DNA of 64,000 nt from an uncultured Sulfitobacter sp. (GCA_947502265.1 CANMZB010000008.1:62001-126000), one strand, 5' to 3'. Positions 27,489 through 36,781 are shown, numbered from the stretch's first letter. Notes: generated from the sequence alone by a model not told the origin. Program-made: numbers and translations.

Positions 27489-28766
27489 ATGAATGGTAAT
27501 ATTATGAATGATATTAATATTTCTGAAATGATGGCAGATATCGGGCGTCGCGCCAAAGCGTCCGCGACAAAGCTTGCGACTGCCAGCGCGGAACGCAAGC
27601 ACGCCGCATTGATCAGCGCCGCCGAGGCTGTCTGGAGCAACCGTGACGCGATCTATGAGGCTAACGCCAAGGACATGGCGTTTGGCCGCTCCAAAGGATT
27701 GTCGCCCGCGATGCTGGACCGGCTCAAGCTTGACGAGGACCGGTTGCAAAGCATCATCGACGGGTTGCGCGCCATCGCCGAACAACCCGATCCCGTTGGC
27801 GAGGTATTGTCCGAATGGGACCGGCCAAGCGGTCTGCATATCAAGCGCGTGCGCACCCCCTTGGGGGTGATCGGTGTGATTTATGAATCGCGCCCCAATG
27901 TGACCGCGGATGCAGGTGCGTTGTGTCTCAAGGCGGGTAATGCGGTGATCCTGCGCGGCGGCTCCGAAAGCTTTCACAGCTCGCGCGCGCTCCACGCCTG
28001 CCTGCAACAGGGCTTGCGCGATGCTGGACTACCAGAAGATGCGATCCAGCTGGTGCCGACCCGTGACCGCGCGGCGGTTCAGGAAATGTTGACCATGACC
28101 GATACCATTGACGTTATCGTGCCGCGCGGCGGCAAAGGGCTTGTGGGGCTTGTCCAGCGCGAAGCGCGCGTGCCTGTCTTTGCACACCTCGAAGGGATCG
28201 TGCACATCTATATCGACAAGGCGGCTGATGCGGAAAAGGCGCTTAAAGTCGTGCTGAACGCGAAAACGCGGCGTACCGGCATTTGCGGCGCGGCGGAATG
28301 CCTGCTGATCCACCGCGACGTGGCGAAAAGCATCGGTAAGGGCGTGATCCGTGCGTTGATCGACGCCGGTGTGGAGGTACGCACCGATGCGGAACTGTCG
28401 CGCATCGAGGGGACGACACCTGCGCAGGATGAGGATTGGGGGCGCGAATACCTCGACCTGATCATCGCCGCGAAGGTGGTAGAGGACATCGAGGGTGCCA
28501 TCACGCATATCCGCAGCTATGGCTCAAATCACACGGATTGTATTCTCACCGAGGACGCCAGCGCTGTTGCGCAATTCATGGGCCAGCTGGACAGCGCAAT
28601 CCTGATGCACAACGCTTCGACACAGTTTGCGGATGGCGGCGAATTCGGAATGGGTGCAGAGATCGGCATTGCGACGGGAAAAATGCACGCGCGCGGGCCT
28701 GTCGGGGCCAAGCAACTGACAAGTTTCAAGTATCTTGTCAGCGGTGACGGAACTGTGCGTGCTTAG
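27489..28766 (+). CDS. proA: Glutamate-5-semialdehyde dehydrogenase
   Basis: A 425-residue NADPH-dependent enzyme, second step of proline synthesis. The [17 protein letters not shown] and [16 protein letters not shown] segments are conserved, and the catalytic cysteine is in [20 protein letters not shown]. The gene starts 2 bp after proB. An alternative in-frame ATG five codons downstream is possible, and the first 15 codons are AT-rich compared with the rest. Its end overlaps the convergent chpT stop by 4 bases. Confidence 0.96.
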   Translation: MNGNIMNDINISEMMADIGRRAKASATKLATASAERKHAALISAAEAVWSNRDAIYEANAKDMAFGRSKGLSPAMLDRLKLDEDRLQSIIDGLRAIAEQPDPVGEVLSEWDRPSGLHIKRVRTPLGVIGVIYESRPNVTADAGALCLKAGNAVILRGGSESFHSSRALHACLQQGLRDAGLPEDAIQLVPTRDRAAVQEMLTMTDTIDVIVPRGGKGLVGLVQREARVPVFAHLEGIVHIYIDKAADAEKALKVVLNAKTRRTGICGAAECLLIHRDVAKSIGKGVIRALIDAGVEVRTDAELSRIEGTTPAQDEDWGREYLDLIIAAKVVEDIEGAITHIRSYGSNHTDCILTEDASAVAQFMGQLDSAILMHNASTQFADGGEFGMGAEIGIATGKMHARGPVGAKQLTSFKYLVSGDGTVRA

Positions 28767-29356
28767 ATTGTGACGACGATCCGCGTCGGCTCGCTGCTGA
28801 TGCGGATTTTGCGGCCCTCGTCCGCTGCGATCACGGGCAACAGCCCGAATTGTACATGTGCAGGCACCAATGGCGCGCTGCTTTTGCCTCCGCTGAGCCT
28901 GGCCCAGAGCGCCTCGTCAATGTTGAGCTTGTCCGCATGTCCGGTGAGCGTGATGCGCTCGTCCTCCACGGCGATCTCGACCCGTCCACCATAGGGCATA
29001 CCGGTTTCGAGACACAGCAACGCCAGAAACGCCAAACGGACAAAGCGGCGCTGCTGTCCTTGCGAAGGGAGCCATGTCGCCGTCAATCGAGAGCCGGCAT
29101 AGACGTCTTCGAGAATGGAGATCACTTCGGTCTGGCCGACGATCTGCTCTCCCGCTGCTCCGAACGCGATGCGGAAAAACCGGATGCGGGCGCTGGCACT
29201 GCTGACGCTTTCGCTGATCAGCGCCAACTCGGGGCTGCCCGCCTTGCTGCTCATTTCAATCAGTTCCAGCCCATTGTTGATCGCACCGATTGGCGATATC
29301 AGATCGTGGCAAATGCGGCTTCCGATCAGGGTGGCAAAAACTGTATCCTGGCTCAT
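28763..29356 (-). CDS. chpT: Histidine phosphotransferase ChpT
   Basis: A 197-residue protein of the ChpT family, the phosphotransfer step of the CckA-ChpT-CtrA relay that controls motility, gene-transfer-agent and cell-cycle genes in alphaproteobacteria. The phospho-accepting histidine is H17 in [17 protein letters not shown]. The C-terminal half resembles a degenerate kinase ATPase domain (about 110-195). AAGGAG lies 9 bases before the ATG. It is divergent from the DUF3553 gene with only 32 bp between starts. CckA and CtrA are not in the window. Confidence 0.9.
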   Translation of the reverse strand: MSQDTVFATLIGSRICHDLISPIGAINNGLELIEMSSKAGSPELALISESVSSASARIRFFRIAFGAAGEQIVGQTEVISILEDVYAGSRLTATWLPSQGQQRRFVRLAFLALLCLETGMPYGGRVEIAVEDERITLTGHADKLNIDEALWARLSGGKSSAPLVPAHVQFGLLPVIAADEGRKIRISSEPTRIVVTI

Positions 29357-29388
29357 GTTTTGAACTCCTTGGAACGAGAGGTGCGAAG

Positions 29389-29571
29389 ATGGATGACCTG
29401 AACGCGATACTGACGCCGGGTATGTTTGTCCGGCATCCGGGCGCACCGGAGTTGGGCGTGGGGCAGGTTCAAAGTAACATCGGTGGCAAAGTCACCGTGA
29501 ATTTCAGGGATTGTGGTAAGTTGGTCATCGATAGCTCCCGCGTTGCACTGCTTCCCGTGTTCGAGGGTTAA
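29389..29571 (+). CDS. DUF3553 small protein
   Basis: A 60-residue protein (MDDLNAILTPGMFVRHPGAP, then LGVGQVQSNIGGKVTVNFRD). The pattern matches DUF3553, a small beta-strand domain also found at the end of some helicases and in CarD/KOW-like folds. It has GAGAGG before its start and is divergent from chpT. The function is unknown; a nucleic-acid or polymerase-binding role is only a guess from the fold type. Confidence 0.8.
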   Translation: MDDLNAILTPGMFVRHPGAPELGVGQVQSNIGGKVTVNFRDCGKLVIDSSRVALLPVFEG

Positions 29572-29713
29572 CCATCCCACATCACTTGTTAACAAATCGT
29601 AACATCCATCCCAACCTCGACTTGATAACCTTGGGTTGAAGGCGTCAAGGGTGCTTCGTTGCTTTTATGGGGGGGGCGGCGTATCTGTCGCAGCGAAACA
29701 GGATGGGGGCGCA

Positions 29714-30478
29714 ATGGCACATCACAGCAGGGCGGAGTTTACCGTCAAACTGGCAGAAACCAAGGCGGAGCTGCGCGCCGCGCAACGCCTGCGCTACGAT
29801 GTTTTCATCCGCGAACTGGGCGGCAGCGGAGAGATGGTCGATCACGCCGCCGGCCTTGAACAAGACCGCTTTGATCCCTTTTTCGACCATCTGATCCTGA
29901 CCGCGCGCGGCAGCACCGATGTTGTTGGCGTGTACCGCCTGCTGCGCGCAGAGCGCGCAGCGCAAGCGGGCGGGTTCTATTCTGAAGACGAGTATGACCT
30001 GACGCGGCTCAAGGCATCAGGCCGCCGCGTGTTGGAACTTGGCCGTTCCTGCCTGCATCCCGCCTATCGCGGCGGCACGGCGATGCATTCGCTTTGGGGC
30101 GGGCTGGCCGACTATGTGGCACAGCACCGGATTGATGTTCTTTTCGGCGTAGCAAGCTTCCACGGCACCGATGCAAAGGCGCTTGCCGCGCCCTTGTCGC
30201 TTTTGCATCACCGTTACCTTGCGCCAGAGGCCCTTCGCGTTCGCGCCCTTGAAAAATCATTTCAACGTATGGACTTGATAGATGAAGCTAACCTGAACAG
30301 GCGGGCAGCGATGATCCGTGTGCCGAGCTTGATAAAAGCTTATCTGCGCTTGGGGGGATGTGTGGGCGAGGGGGCGTTCATCGACCATGCCTTCAACACG
30401 ACCGATGTCTGTCTGCTGATGGATACGGCCCGGATGAACGCGCGTCAGGCAAAGATATATGGCGGCAGCGCCCTGTGA
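29714..30478 (+). CDS. olsB: L-ornithine N-alpha-acyltransferase
   Basis: A 254-residue GNAT-like acyltransferase that joins a 3-hydroxy fatty acid from ACP to ornithine, the first step of ornithine-lipid synthesis. Conserved features are AQRLRYDVFIREL near residue 28, RVLELGRSCLHPAYRGG (about 105-121), GVASFHGTD, and LIKAYLRLGGCVGEGAFIDH. GGATGGGGG lies before the ATG. The stop overlaps the GTG of olsA, so the two are translationally coupled, as in other alphaproteobacteria. Confidence 0.93.
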   Translation: MAHHSRAEFTVKLAETKAELRAAQRLRYDVFIRELGGSGEMVDHAAGLEQDRFDPFFDHLILTARGSTDVVGVYRLLRAERAAQAGGFYSEDEYDLTRLKASGRRVLELGRSCLHPAYRGGTAMHSLWGGLADYVAQHRIDVLFGVASFHGTDAKALAAPLSLLHHRYLAPEALRVRALEKSFQRMDLIDEANLNRRAAMIRVPSLIKAYLRLGGCVGEGAFIDHAFNTTDVCLLMDTARMNARQAKIYGGSAL

Positions 30479-31335
30479 GCACGCCGTGGGACGCCGCGCC
30501 CTATCCCGCGCGCCCGAAAATCAACGCGCTTGCGTTGATCCGTGCGGCGCTGCGCGGCTTGGCACTTGTTGTTTTGGTGTTTGGAAGCCTGTTTGTGCTG
30601 TTGCTTGTCCGCGCAATCGAGAGGCCGCTTTGCGGGACGGCGCGGCCCGTCACACCGCATATCACCCGATTTGTTTGCCGCAACGCGCTGCGTATTCTCG
30701 GCGTTGAACAGCGCCAGACCGGCACGCCGATGACGCATCGCGGGGCGGTAGTGGCCAATCATACCAGCTGGCTTGACATCTTTACGCTCAACGCGCGCCA
30801 ATGCCTGTATTTCGTGTCAAAATCCGAAGTCGCGCGCTGGCCCGCGATTGGGTGGCTGGCCCGTGCTACCGGTACTGTCTTTATCGAACGCAATCCGGCG
30901 CGGGCCCGCGCACAGACCATGCTTTTTCAGGAACGGCTGGTGGCGGGCCACCGATTGCTGTTTTTCCCCGAGGGCACCAGCACCGATGGAATGCAGGTTT
31001 TACCTTTTAAAACAACGCTTTTCGAGGCGTTCTTTGCGCCACAAGTTCGCGATGAAATCTGGGTGCAACCGGTCGCGGTTGTCTATCATGCGCCTGCGGG
31101 ACAGGATTTGCGTTTTTACGGATGGTGGGGAGATATGGATTTTGGCACTCACCTGCTCGCAATGCTTGTTCCTGCGCGCCAAGGCTTTGTTGAAACGGTT
31201 TTTTGCCCCCCGATCCGTGTGAAGGACACCGAAAACCGCAAAGCGCTGGCGGCGGCATGCGAGGCATCCATCCGCGCCGCCCATGACGCTGCGCGCGCCG
31301 GTATTGGGGCAAAGGAAGCCGGAAAATATCGTTAA
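30475..31335 (+). CDS. olsA: Ornithine-lipid O-acyltransferase (LPLAT family)
   Basis: A 286-residue membrane-associated acyltransferase that adds the second fatty acid to lyso-ornithine lipid. It has one N-terminal hydrophobic helix (about 26-48) and the acyltransferase boxes NHTSWLD (H96, D101) and FPEGTS (164-169). It starts at a GTG that overlaps the olsB stop. By sequence alone it could be a 1-acylglycerol-3-phosphate acyltransferase; the coupling to olsB supports olsA. Confidence 0.9.
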   Translation: MSTPWDAAPYPARPKINALALIRAALRGLALVVLVFGSLFVLLLVRAIERPLCGTARPVTPHITRFVCRNALRILGVEQRQTGTPMTHRGAVVANHTSWLDIFTLNARQCLYFVSKSEVARWPAIGWLARATGTVFIERNPARARAQTMLFQERLVAGHRLLFFPEGTSTDGMQVLPFKTTLFEAFFAPQVRDEIWVQPVAVVYHAPAGQDLRFYGWWGDMDFGTHLLAMLVPARQGFVETVFCPPIRVKDTENRKALAAACEASIRAAHDAARAGIGAKEAGKYR

Positions 31336-31535
31336 ACAAGCGGGCAGGGCGCGTTACAGCACAGGAATGTGCTTTCGTGCTTGTAGTGCGGGCCGTGCGG
31401 GTGTATGCGCCCCTCACTTAATCCCGCAGTCGGGGATTGGGACGCGCGGGGGGAGAAATCCTCGCAGTTCCGCCGGTTGGCACATATTCCATGTGACAGA
31501 CCCCCGATGAGGCTAAACCGGAAAGGTATAAAGAC

Positions 31536-32402
31536 ATGGCTCTTCCTGAGTTCTCCATGCGCCAACTGCTCGAAGCAGGCGTACACTTTGGTCACCAGAC
31601 GCAGCGCTGGAACCCGCGTATGGGTCCGTACATCTACGGCGCGCGCAACGGCATCCACATCATGGACCTGACGCAGACCGTCCCGATGCTGGATGAAGCG
31701 CTGAAAGTCATCCGTGACACCGTCGCCAAAGGCGGCAGCGTACTCTTCGTCGGCACCAAGCGTCAGGCAGCACAGCCGGTCGCCGATGCCGCAGAGAAAT
31801 GCGCACAGTATTTCATGAACCACCGCTGGCTCGGCGGCACGCTGACCAACTGGCAGACCGTGTCCAAATCAATCCAGCGCCTCAAGCACATTGACGAACA
31901 GTCCGAACTGGGCTTTGGCGGTCTGACCAAGAAAGAGCGTCTTGGCATGGAGCGCGACCAGATGAAACTGGAAGCGTCCCTTGGCGGTATCCGCGAAATG
32001 GGTGGCCGTCCCGACCTGCTGTTCGTCATCGACGTGCGCAAGGAACAGCTGGCGATTGCCGAAGCCAACAAGCTGGGTATTCCGGTTGTGGCCGTGGTTG
32101 ACACCAACTGCTCGCCCGATGGCATTGACTACATCATTCCGGGCAACGACGACGCGGCCCGCGCGATCGCGCTGTATTGCGATCTGGCCTCGCGCGCGGC
32201 ACTTGACGGCATGTCTGCCCAACTGGGCGCGGCTGGCGTTGACATTGGTGCGTTGGAAGTCGCGCCCGAAGAAGAAGCTGTTTCCACCGGTGTGGAAGTT
32301 GGCAATGCCTCGGACGAAACTGTATCGAATGATGTAATGTCCAAAGACGCTCCGCTGGACATCGAGTCCAAGCAGGAAACTGTCGAAAAAGCTAAATCCT
32401 GA
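31536..32402 (+). CDS. rpsB: Ribosomal protein S2
   Basis: A 288-residue 30S protein. It begins [20 protein letters not shown], with the family motif [16 protein letters not shown], and the C-terminal third ends in an acidic tail (about 240-288), longer than in E. coli but usual for this group. A 200-bp leader precedes it, which holds its promoter. GGAAAGG lies before the ATG. tsf follows 102 bp downstream, as in most bacteria. Confidence 0.98.
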   Translation: MALPEFSMRQLLEAGVHFGHQTQRWNPRMGPYIYGARNGIHIMDLTQTVPMLDEALKVIRDTVAKGGSVLFVGTKRQAAQPVADAAEKCAQYFMNHRWLGGTLTNWQTVSKSIQRLKHIDEQSELGFGGLTKKERLGMERDQMKLEASLGGIREMGGRPDLLFVIDVRKEQLAIAEANKLGIPVVAVVDTNCSPDGIDYIIPGNDDAARAIALYCDLASRAALDGMSAQLGAAGVDIGALEVAPEEEAVSTGVEVGNASDETVSNDVMSKDAPLDIESKQETVEKAKS

Positions 32403-32434
32403 GCGGGCAGGCGGCAGGTATTCCCTGCCGCCCG
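32403..32434 (+). repeat. GC-rich hairpin between rpsB and tsf
   Basis: Arms GCGGG(CAGGC)GGCAGG and CCTGCCGCCCGC with a short loop and a bulge. There is no T tract, so this is more likely a processing or attenuation hairpin than a full terminator. Confidence 0.45.
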
Positions 32435-32504
32435 CATACGCTTGAGACATCAGGAGCGGTATTGACCGTCCCGTACACACCAAATTTTTAGGAGAACCAG
32501 AGCG

Positions 32505-33380
32505 ATGGCAATCACAGCATCCATGGTCAAAGAACTCCGCGACACGACCGGCGCGGGCATGATGGACGCCAAAAAGGCGCTGACGGAAACAAATGGCGAT
32601 ATGGAAGCAGCCGTTGACTGGCTGCGCACCAAAGGTCTGGCGAAAGCCGCAAAGAAATCCGGCCGTACAGCGGCTGAAGGTCTTGTTGCGGTAAAGGTTG
32701 ACGGCGGGCGCGGCGTTGCGGTCGAGGTGAACTCCGAGACGGATTTCGTTGGCAAGAACGCCGATTTCCAGAAAATGGTTGCTGGCATAGCCGATGTTGC
32801 TGTCACACAGAATGACATCGAATCGCTGAAAGCAGCAGCCATGGGCGGCAAGACAGTCGAGCAGATCGTAACAGACGCTGTTGCCGTCATCGGCGAAAAC
32901 ATGTCGGTCCGCCGCATGCAGGCGCTCGAAGGCGAAACCGTTGTATCCTACATCCACAACGCCACAGCCCCCGGCATGGGTAAAATCGGTGTGCTGGTTG
33001 CACTGAACGGCGGTGACGAAGCGTTCGGCAAGCAGGTTGCGATGCACATCGCCGCTGTGAACCCCGCGTCGCTCTCCGAGGAAGATCTTGATCCGGCAGT
33101 TGTCGAGAAGGAAAAGCAGGTCCAGATCGACATCGCCCGCGAATCCGGCAAGCCTGAAGCGGTGATCGAAAAGATGATCACAGGCCGGATGCAAAAATAT
33201 ATGTCCGAAGTGACACTGGTTAACCAGTCCTTCGTGGTGAACCCCGATCTGACGGTTGGCGCTGCCGCAAAAGAAGCGGGCGCGACCATCACAGGTTTTG
33301 TCCGTCTCGAAGTGGGCGAGGGCATTGAAGTGGTGAAAGAAGATTTCGCCGCAGAAGTGGCTAAAGCCGTTAAGGGCTGA
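32505..33380 (+). CDS. tsf: Translation elongation factor Ts
   Basis: A 291-residue nucleotide exchange factor for EF-Tu. The N-terminal UBA-like region [20 protein letters not shown] (about 5-24) and the core TDFVGKN are classic. The coiled region and C-terminal module follow. TTTTTAGGAGAACC precedes the ATG. It is followed by a strong terminator. Confidence 0.98.
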   Translation: MAITASMVKELRDTTGAGMMDAKKALTETNGDMEAAVDWLRTKGLAKAAKKSGRTAAEGLVAVKVDGGRGVAVEVNSETDFVGKNADFQKMVAGIADVAVTQNDIESLKAAAMGGKTVEQIVTDAVAVIGENMSVRRMQALEGETVVSYIHNATAPGMGKIGVLVALNGGDEAFGKQVAMHIAAVNPASLSEEDLDPAVVEKEKQVQIDIARESGKPEAVIEKMITGRMQKYMSEVTLVNQSFVVNPDLTVGAAAKEAGATITGFVRLEVGEGIEVVKEDFAAEVAKAVKG

Positions 33381-33404
33381 GCCTCCGGGGCAATATGACT
33401 AAGG

Positions 33405-33435
33405 AAACGGCGTTGCTCGGGCAGCGCCGTTTTTT
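33405..33435 (+). terminator. Intrinsic terminator of rpsB-tsf
   Basis: Stem AAACGGCG(T)TGC / GCA(G)CGCCGTTT with TCGG loop and six T. It lies 25 bp after the tsf stop. Confidence 0.95.
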
Positions 33436-33458
33436 CATGTTCTGCTACGCGGCAACAT

Positions 33459-33494
33459 AAAACCAGAGCGGCCACCGGGACAGCGGCCGCTCTG
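33459..33494 (-). terminator. Strong minus-strand terminator hairpin
   Basis: A perfect 10-bp stem, CAGAGCGGCC / GGCCGCTCTG, with GGTTTTATG after it on the minus strand. The LuxR stop is about 230 bp upstream on that strand, so this may end either read-through or a separate short RNA that starts near 33510. Confidence 0.6.
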
Positions 33495-33516
33495 ATTCTG
33501 GCTCCACGAAGAAGAC

Positions 33517-33522
33517 ATTATA
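33517..33522 (-). promoter_or_regulatory. Perfect -10 box before the 33.46 kb terminator
   Basis: TATAAT on the minus strand, 23 bp before the hairpin at 33494. A clear -35 box at the right distance is not seen. Together with the hairpin it would give an RNA of about 50 nt. Confidence 0.3.
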
Positions 33523-33686
33523 CGTCTCACCCAGGGAGGTGTGGAACCGCAATGGGTCCGGTCAGCAAGGTCGAGTATGGGCCTTCTGGATCCGGCGATC
33601 TGGCAGAGCTTTGAAATCCCAAAGTTTTCCAAACCGTTTGCAGGACCAGCTTAGCTTTTGCGACCCTACAATTACATAATGCCGTG

Positions 33687-33718
33687 AAGGGGGATCCCTG
33701 AAAAGTACGGGATTCCTT
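33687..33718 (-). terminator. Hairpin directly after the LuxR gene
   Basis: An AAGGAATCCC/GGGATCCCCCTT-type stem with a short loop begins 4 bp after the LuxR stop on the minus strand. It has no T run, so a weak or Rho-assisted terminator is likely. Confidence 0.4.
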
Positions 33719-33721
33719 ACC

Positions 33722-34498
33722 TTAGGTCAATTTGTGTTCATTTTTGACGTCCAGAACGAACATCTGGTTGGCAAATGCCGCTTTGAAAACAGCCTGCGCG
33801 GTGGTTTCCACAGACAGAACCTCGCGTGCGAGACGCAAGTGTTTCTCGATTGTGGGGACCGTCAGCCCCATGAGCAGCGCGATGTCTTGCGTATTCTTGC
33901 CGTCACCGACCCATTGCAGCGCTTCACGCTGGCGCGCTGTCAACGCACGGGTCGGAGTGGCGAAGGGCAGGGTAATGATTTTCAGGTGTACGATATTATT
34001 CATCAACGTGATGTCGTCGCCATGCTCGGCCCATATGGCATCAACCTCGTCCTGCGAGATGCCGTTCGGACCGGTCAGCGCAATCGCTCCCTTGGTGCGC
34101 GAAGTCACCGACCTGAAGCTTACGGTATAGCCTGCCGTCACGCCCATATCGCGGTTGAACTCCAATACCTGACGGGCTTTCGCGCTCAATTCTTTTTCGC
34201 GCTCCATTTCATGGATCATCTGCCAGCTTTTCGCACCGTCGTTGGCCAGCGCCCAGCGGACCATGGGCGCATGCATCAGCAGATCACCATCCAGTAAGAA
34301 ATCCGTATATTTCTGATCGTGATTGGTCAGAAAAACAAAATCATCAGGATCGCCCAGCGATGTTGCTGTGCGATAACGGGTATATCCGTAAAGCAGCCGG
34401 TCAAACCCGTATTCCGCCATTTTGGAGACATGCCCGTCCCAAAGCTCTTCGAGGCTCTGGCTGTCAATGACCGCCGTGAGATACGCGCGTAAGCTCAT
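33722..34498 (-). CDS. LuxR-type quorum-sensing regulator (solo)
   Basis: A 258-residue regulator. Residues about 20-170 form an autoinducer-binding domain (MAEYGFDRLLYGYTRYRT, later AGYTVSFRSVTS). Residues about 185-245 are a LuxR/FixJ helix-turn-helix (LTARQREALQWVGDGKNTQDIALL, with the middle being the recognition segment). No luxI synthase is adjacent, so it is a LuxR solo, a class common in roseobacters that may respond to self or foreign signals. Its ATG overlaps the stop of aroQ as ATGA, so the two are co-translated, an unusual pairing. Confidence 0.9.
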   Translation of the reverse strand: MSLRAYLTAVIDSQSLEELWDGHVSKMAEYGFDRLLYGYTRYRTATSLGDPDDFVFLTNHDQKYTDFLLDGDLLMHAPMVRWALANDGAKSWQMIHEMEREKELSAKARQVLEFNRDMGVTAGYTVSFRSVTSRTKGAIALTGPNGISQDEVDAIWAEHGDDITLMNNIVHLKIITLPFATPTRALTARQREALQWVGDGKNTQDIALLMGLTVPTIEKHLRLAREVLSVETTAQAVFKAAFANQMFVLDVKNEHKLT

Positions 34499-34935
34499 GC
34501 GGGACTGGTCCGCGCCGCCAACACGTCAAGCGCCATCAGATAGCCTTGCGCCCCAAAGCCGCAAATCTGACCAATCGCGACGGGCGCAATGTAAGATACA
34601 TGCCGGAACGGCTCGCGCGCGTGGATATTGCTCAGATGCACTTCGACCACGGGCAATTCGACCGAGGCAATCGCATCCATCAAGGCGATGGAGGTATGCG
34701 TGTAGGCACCCGCATTCAAAACCACGCCAGCGCGGGTTCCTTTGGCCGCGTGTATCGCATCAATCAAAGCGCCTTCATGGTTCGACTGGACAAAGACAAC
34801 GTCCAACCCGAGGGTTGCTGCATGATCCCGACACATGGTCTCGATGTCAGCGAGGGTCGTTGCGCCGTAAACCTCGGGCTGCCGTGTACCCAGCAGATTG
34901 AGATTGGGACCGTTCAGAACAAGAACCGAAACCAT
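34495..34935 (-). CDS. aroQ: 3-dehydroquinate dehydratase, type II
   Basis: A 146-residue shikimate-pathway enzyme. The signature VLNGPNLNLLGTRQPEVYG (residues 6-24, catalytic Y23) and the catalytic histidine H100 in VEVHLSNIHARE are intact. AAGGTG lies before the ATG. The length is that of the type II dodecameric family. It is the upstream gene of a two-gene unit with a LuxR solo. The 246 bp upstream (34936-35181) are AT-rich around 35040-35150 and probably hold the promoter. Confidence 0.96.
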   Translation of the reverse strand: MVSVLVLNGPNLNLLGTRQPEVYGATTLADIETMCRDHAATLGLDVVFVQSNHEGALIDAIHAAKGTRAGVVLNAGAYTHTSIALMDAIASVELPVVEVHLSNIHAREPFRHVSYIAPVAIGQICGFGAQGYLMALDVLAARTSPA

Positions 34936-35181
34936 AGGTGCACCTTGTGTTAATCTGTATGCTTTCTCGCAGCAGTACAGCTTTCTGTCCAGCAGGTCGC
35001 GCACAACAGCTTTCCAAAGCGCGCTGATCTTGCATCAGTCTTATTCATGCAATTTGATCAATAATAGATAGCCGGGATTGAGTGGTCGTTAGAAAATTTA
35101 ACATAATACTGATTATACAAACTCTATTCGCACTTAGGGCATAATTGCCAATCGGCTGATCAACAGCACCGGCCATCCTGA

Positions 35182-35871
35182 TCAGCCCAACGCATAGCCG
35201 GCGCCGCGCACCGTGCGGATGTAGTCTGCTCCGCCTTGCCCCGTCAGTGCCTTGCGCAGTCGCGCGATGTGAACATCCACAGTGCGCGTATCCACATAAA
35301 TATCGCGTCCCCAGACCAGATCAAGAAGCTGGTCGCGGCTGAACACGCGGCCCGGTTTTTCCAACAGAGTGATCAGCAGCCGGTATTCTGTCGGCCCGAG
35401 CTTGATTTCTGTAGTGTCACGCGTCACGCGGTGAGTTTCGGAATTAAGCGCGATGTCCTCGAATACCAGCACCTCGTCCGAAGTCGCAGGCCGCGCACGG
35501 CGCAATTGACCGCGCACGCGTGCCATGAGTTCGCGCAGGTTATAGGGCTTGGTCACATAGTCGTCCGCGCCGGTATCGAGCCCGCGGATCGCATCCACCT
35601 CTTCTGAACGCGCGCTAAGCATGATTACCGGAATATCACGCGTCTCGGGCATGGTCTTGACCTGACGGCAGACCTCGATCCCCGACAAGAGCGGCATCAT
35701 CCAGTCGAGAATGATTATATCGGGCGCGGCCTCGCGGATCATCAACATCGCTTCCTCGCCATTTTCGGCGCGGCGCACGGCATAGCCTTCGGCCTCAAGG
35801 TTATAGGCCAGGATTTCGCGCTGCGCGGGTTCGTCTTCGACAAGCAAGACCTGCATCGGGTGAATCGACAT
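35182..35871 (-). CDS. phoB: Phosphate regulon response regulator PhoB
   Basis: A 229-residue OmpR-family response regulator. The receiver domain has the phosphorylated aspartate D56 in IIILDWMMP and the conserved K in DYVTKPYNLREL. The C-terminal winged helix has RTVDVHIARLRKALTG, usual for PhoB. It follows phoU by 24 bp, and phoR is the partner kinase. Its targets are the Pho regulon under phosphate limitation. Confidence 0.95.
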   Translation of the reverse strand: MSIHPMQVLLVEDEPAQREILAYNLEAEGYAVRRAENGEEAMLMIREAAPDIIILDWMMPLLSGIEVCRQVKTMPETRDIPVIMLSARSEEVDAIRGLDTGADDYVTKPYNLRELMARVRGQLRRARPATSDEVLVFEDIALNSETHRVTRDTTEIKLGPTEYRLLITLLEKPGRVFSRDQLLDLVWGRDIYVDTRTVDVHIARLRKALTGQGGADYIRTVRGAGYALG

Positions 35872-35895
35872 CCGGGTTATCCCTTCTTCATCTCA

Positions 35896-36603
35896 TCAAG
35901 GCTGCACAGCGAGCGAGGTCGTGTCCGCCTTGGGCCGCGAATCATCGGGGTGCTCGCCCGTGACAAGATAGATCACCTGTTCGGCCATGGCAGTACATAA
36001 ATCGCCCATCCGTTCGATGTTCTTGGCGATGAAATGCAGATGCATACAGGCCGTGATATTGCGCGGTTCTTCCAGCATAAAGGTCAGAAACTCGCGGAAA
36101 AGCGCATTGTACATCTGGTCCAGATCCTCGTCGCGCGCAATGACTTCGGCCGCCAGCTGCACATCACGGCGGATATAGGCATCAAGCGCGTCATTCAACA
36201 TGTCTCCGGCCTGACGCGCCATGCGGCGGATCGACCCCGCACTGTCGCTTACCGGCGGCATCTGCGACAACACAGAGGTACGTTTCGCCATATTCTTGGC
36301 ATAGTCGCCGATCCGTTCGAGATTTGCGGAAACCTTGATGACGCTGAGGATCACACGCAGATCAATCGCCGTAGGTGCGTGCAAGGCGATCAGCCGCGCG
36401 GCATGCTCGTTGATGTCGCTTTCCAGCGCATCAATCGCGCGATCTGCCTTGCGGACATGTTCGGCCAGCTCTTCATCACGCATCTCAAGGCTTGTTGTCG
36501 CTTGCACGATCGCCTCTTCAACAAGGCCGCCCATCTTCATGATCCGGGCCTGAATATTTTCAAGATCACGGTCAAAAGACGATGCAATGTGTTGTTCTTC
36601 CAT
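35896..36603 (-). CDS. phoU: Phosphate signalling protein PhoU
   Basis: A 235-residue protein of two similar three-helix bundles with metal-binding acidic patches (for example SDINEHAARLIALHAPTAID). It negatively regulates PhoR/PhoB in response to phosphate supply through the Pst transporter. Its ATG is 4 bp after the stop of a 35-codon remnant of pstB, exactly where a normal pstB-phoU junction would be, so the original operon order is preserved although the pst genes are gone. Confidence 0.95.
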   Translation of the reverse strand: MEEQHIASSFDRDLENIQARIMKMGGLVEEAIVQATTSLEMRDEELAEHVRKADRAIDALESDINEHAARLIALHAPTAIDLRVILSVIKVSANLERIGDYAKNMAKRTSVLSQMPPVSDSAGSIRRMARQAGDMLNDALDAYIRRDVQLAAEVIARDEDLDQMYNALFREFLTFMLEEPRNITACMHLHFIAKNIERMGDLCTAMAEQVIYLVTGEHPDDSRPKADTTSLAVQP

Positions 36604-36607
36604 GATA

Positions 36608-36715
36608 TCAACCGATCCTTCCGGAAATATTGCTTTCGGTCAGGGGATCTTCGGGCGCGGTGAAGATCCTGCCTGTATCCCCGAATTTGACAAGATGACC
36701 AAGGTGAAAAAATGC
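36608..36715 (-). pseudogene. pstB: C-terminal remnant of pstB (phosphate ABC transporter ATPase)
   Basis: About 35 codons directly before phoU read [19 protein letters not shown], then [17 protein letters not shown] and a TGA. This is the typical end of PstB (usually TAFFHLGxLVExGxT...FTxPxDxRTxxYITGRxG). Nothing of the ATPase core, no Walker motif and no pstS, pstC or pstA is present between it and phoR (66 bp remain). The sequence shows a deletion that removed pstSCA and most of pstB. Confidence 0.8.
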
Positions 36716-36781
36716 CGCGCGCCGAAGGAAGATACCTTCTCGAGGTCGGCCAGATCGCGGTTGGAGTGCTTTTGTCCGCGC

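Noticed and set aside
31869..33194. A 441-codon minus-strand frame over rpsB and tsf
   Set aside because: It sits opposite two highly conserved translation genes and has no domain.
33500..33721. A 6S RNA or SRP RNA gene between tsf and the LuxR gene
   Set aside because: None of the conserved sequence elements that I know for these RNAs is present; only generic hairpins are visible.
35154..35187. A terminator overlapping the phoB stop codon
   Set aside because: The 9-bp inverted repeat has a 16-base loop and no T tract on the minus strand, so I do not call it a terminator.
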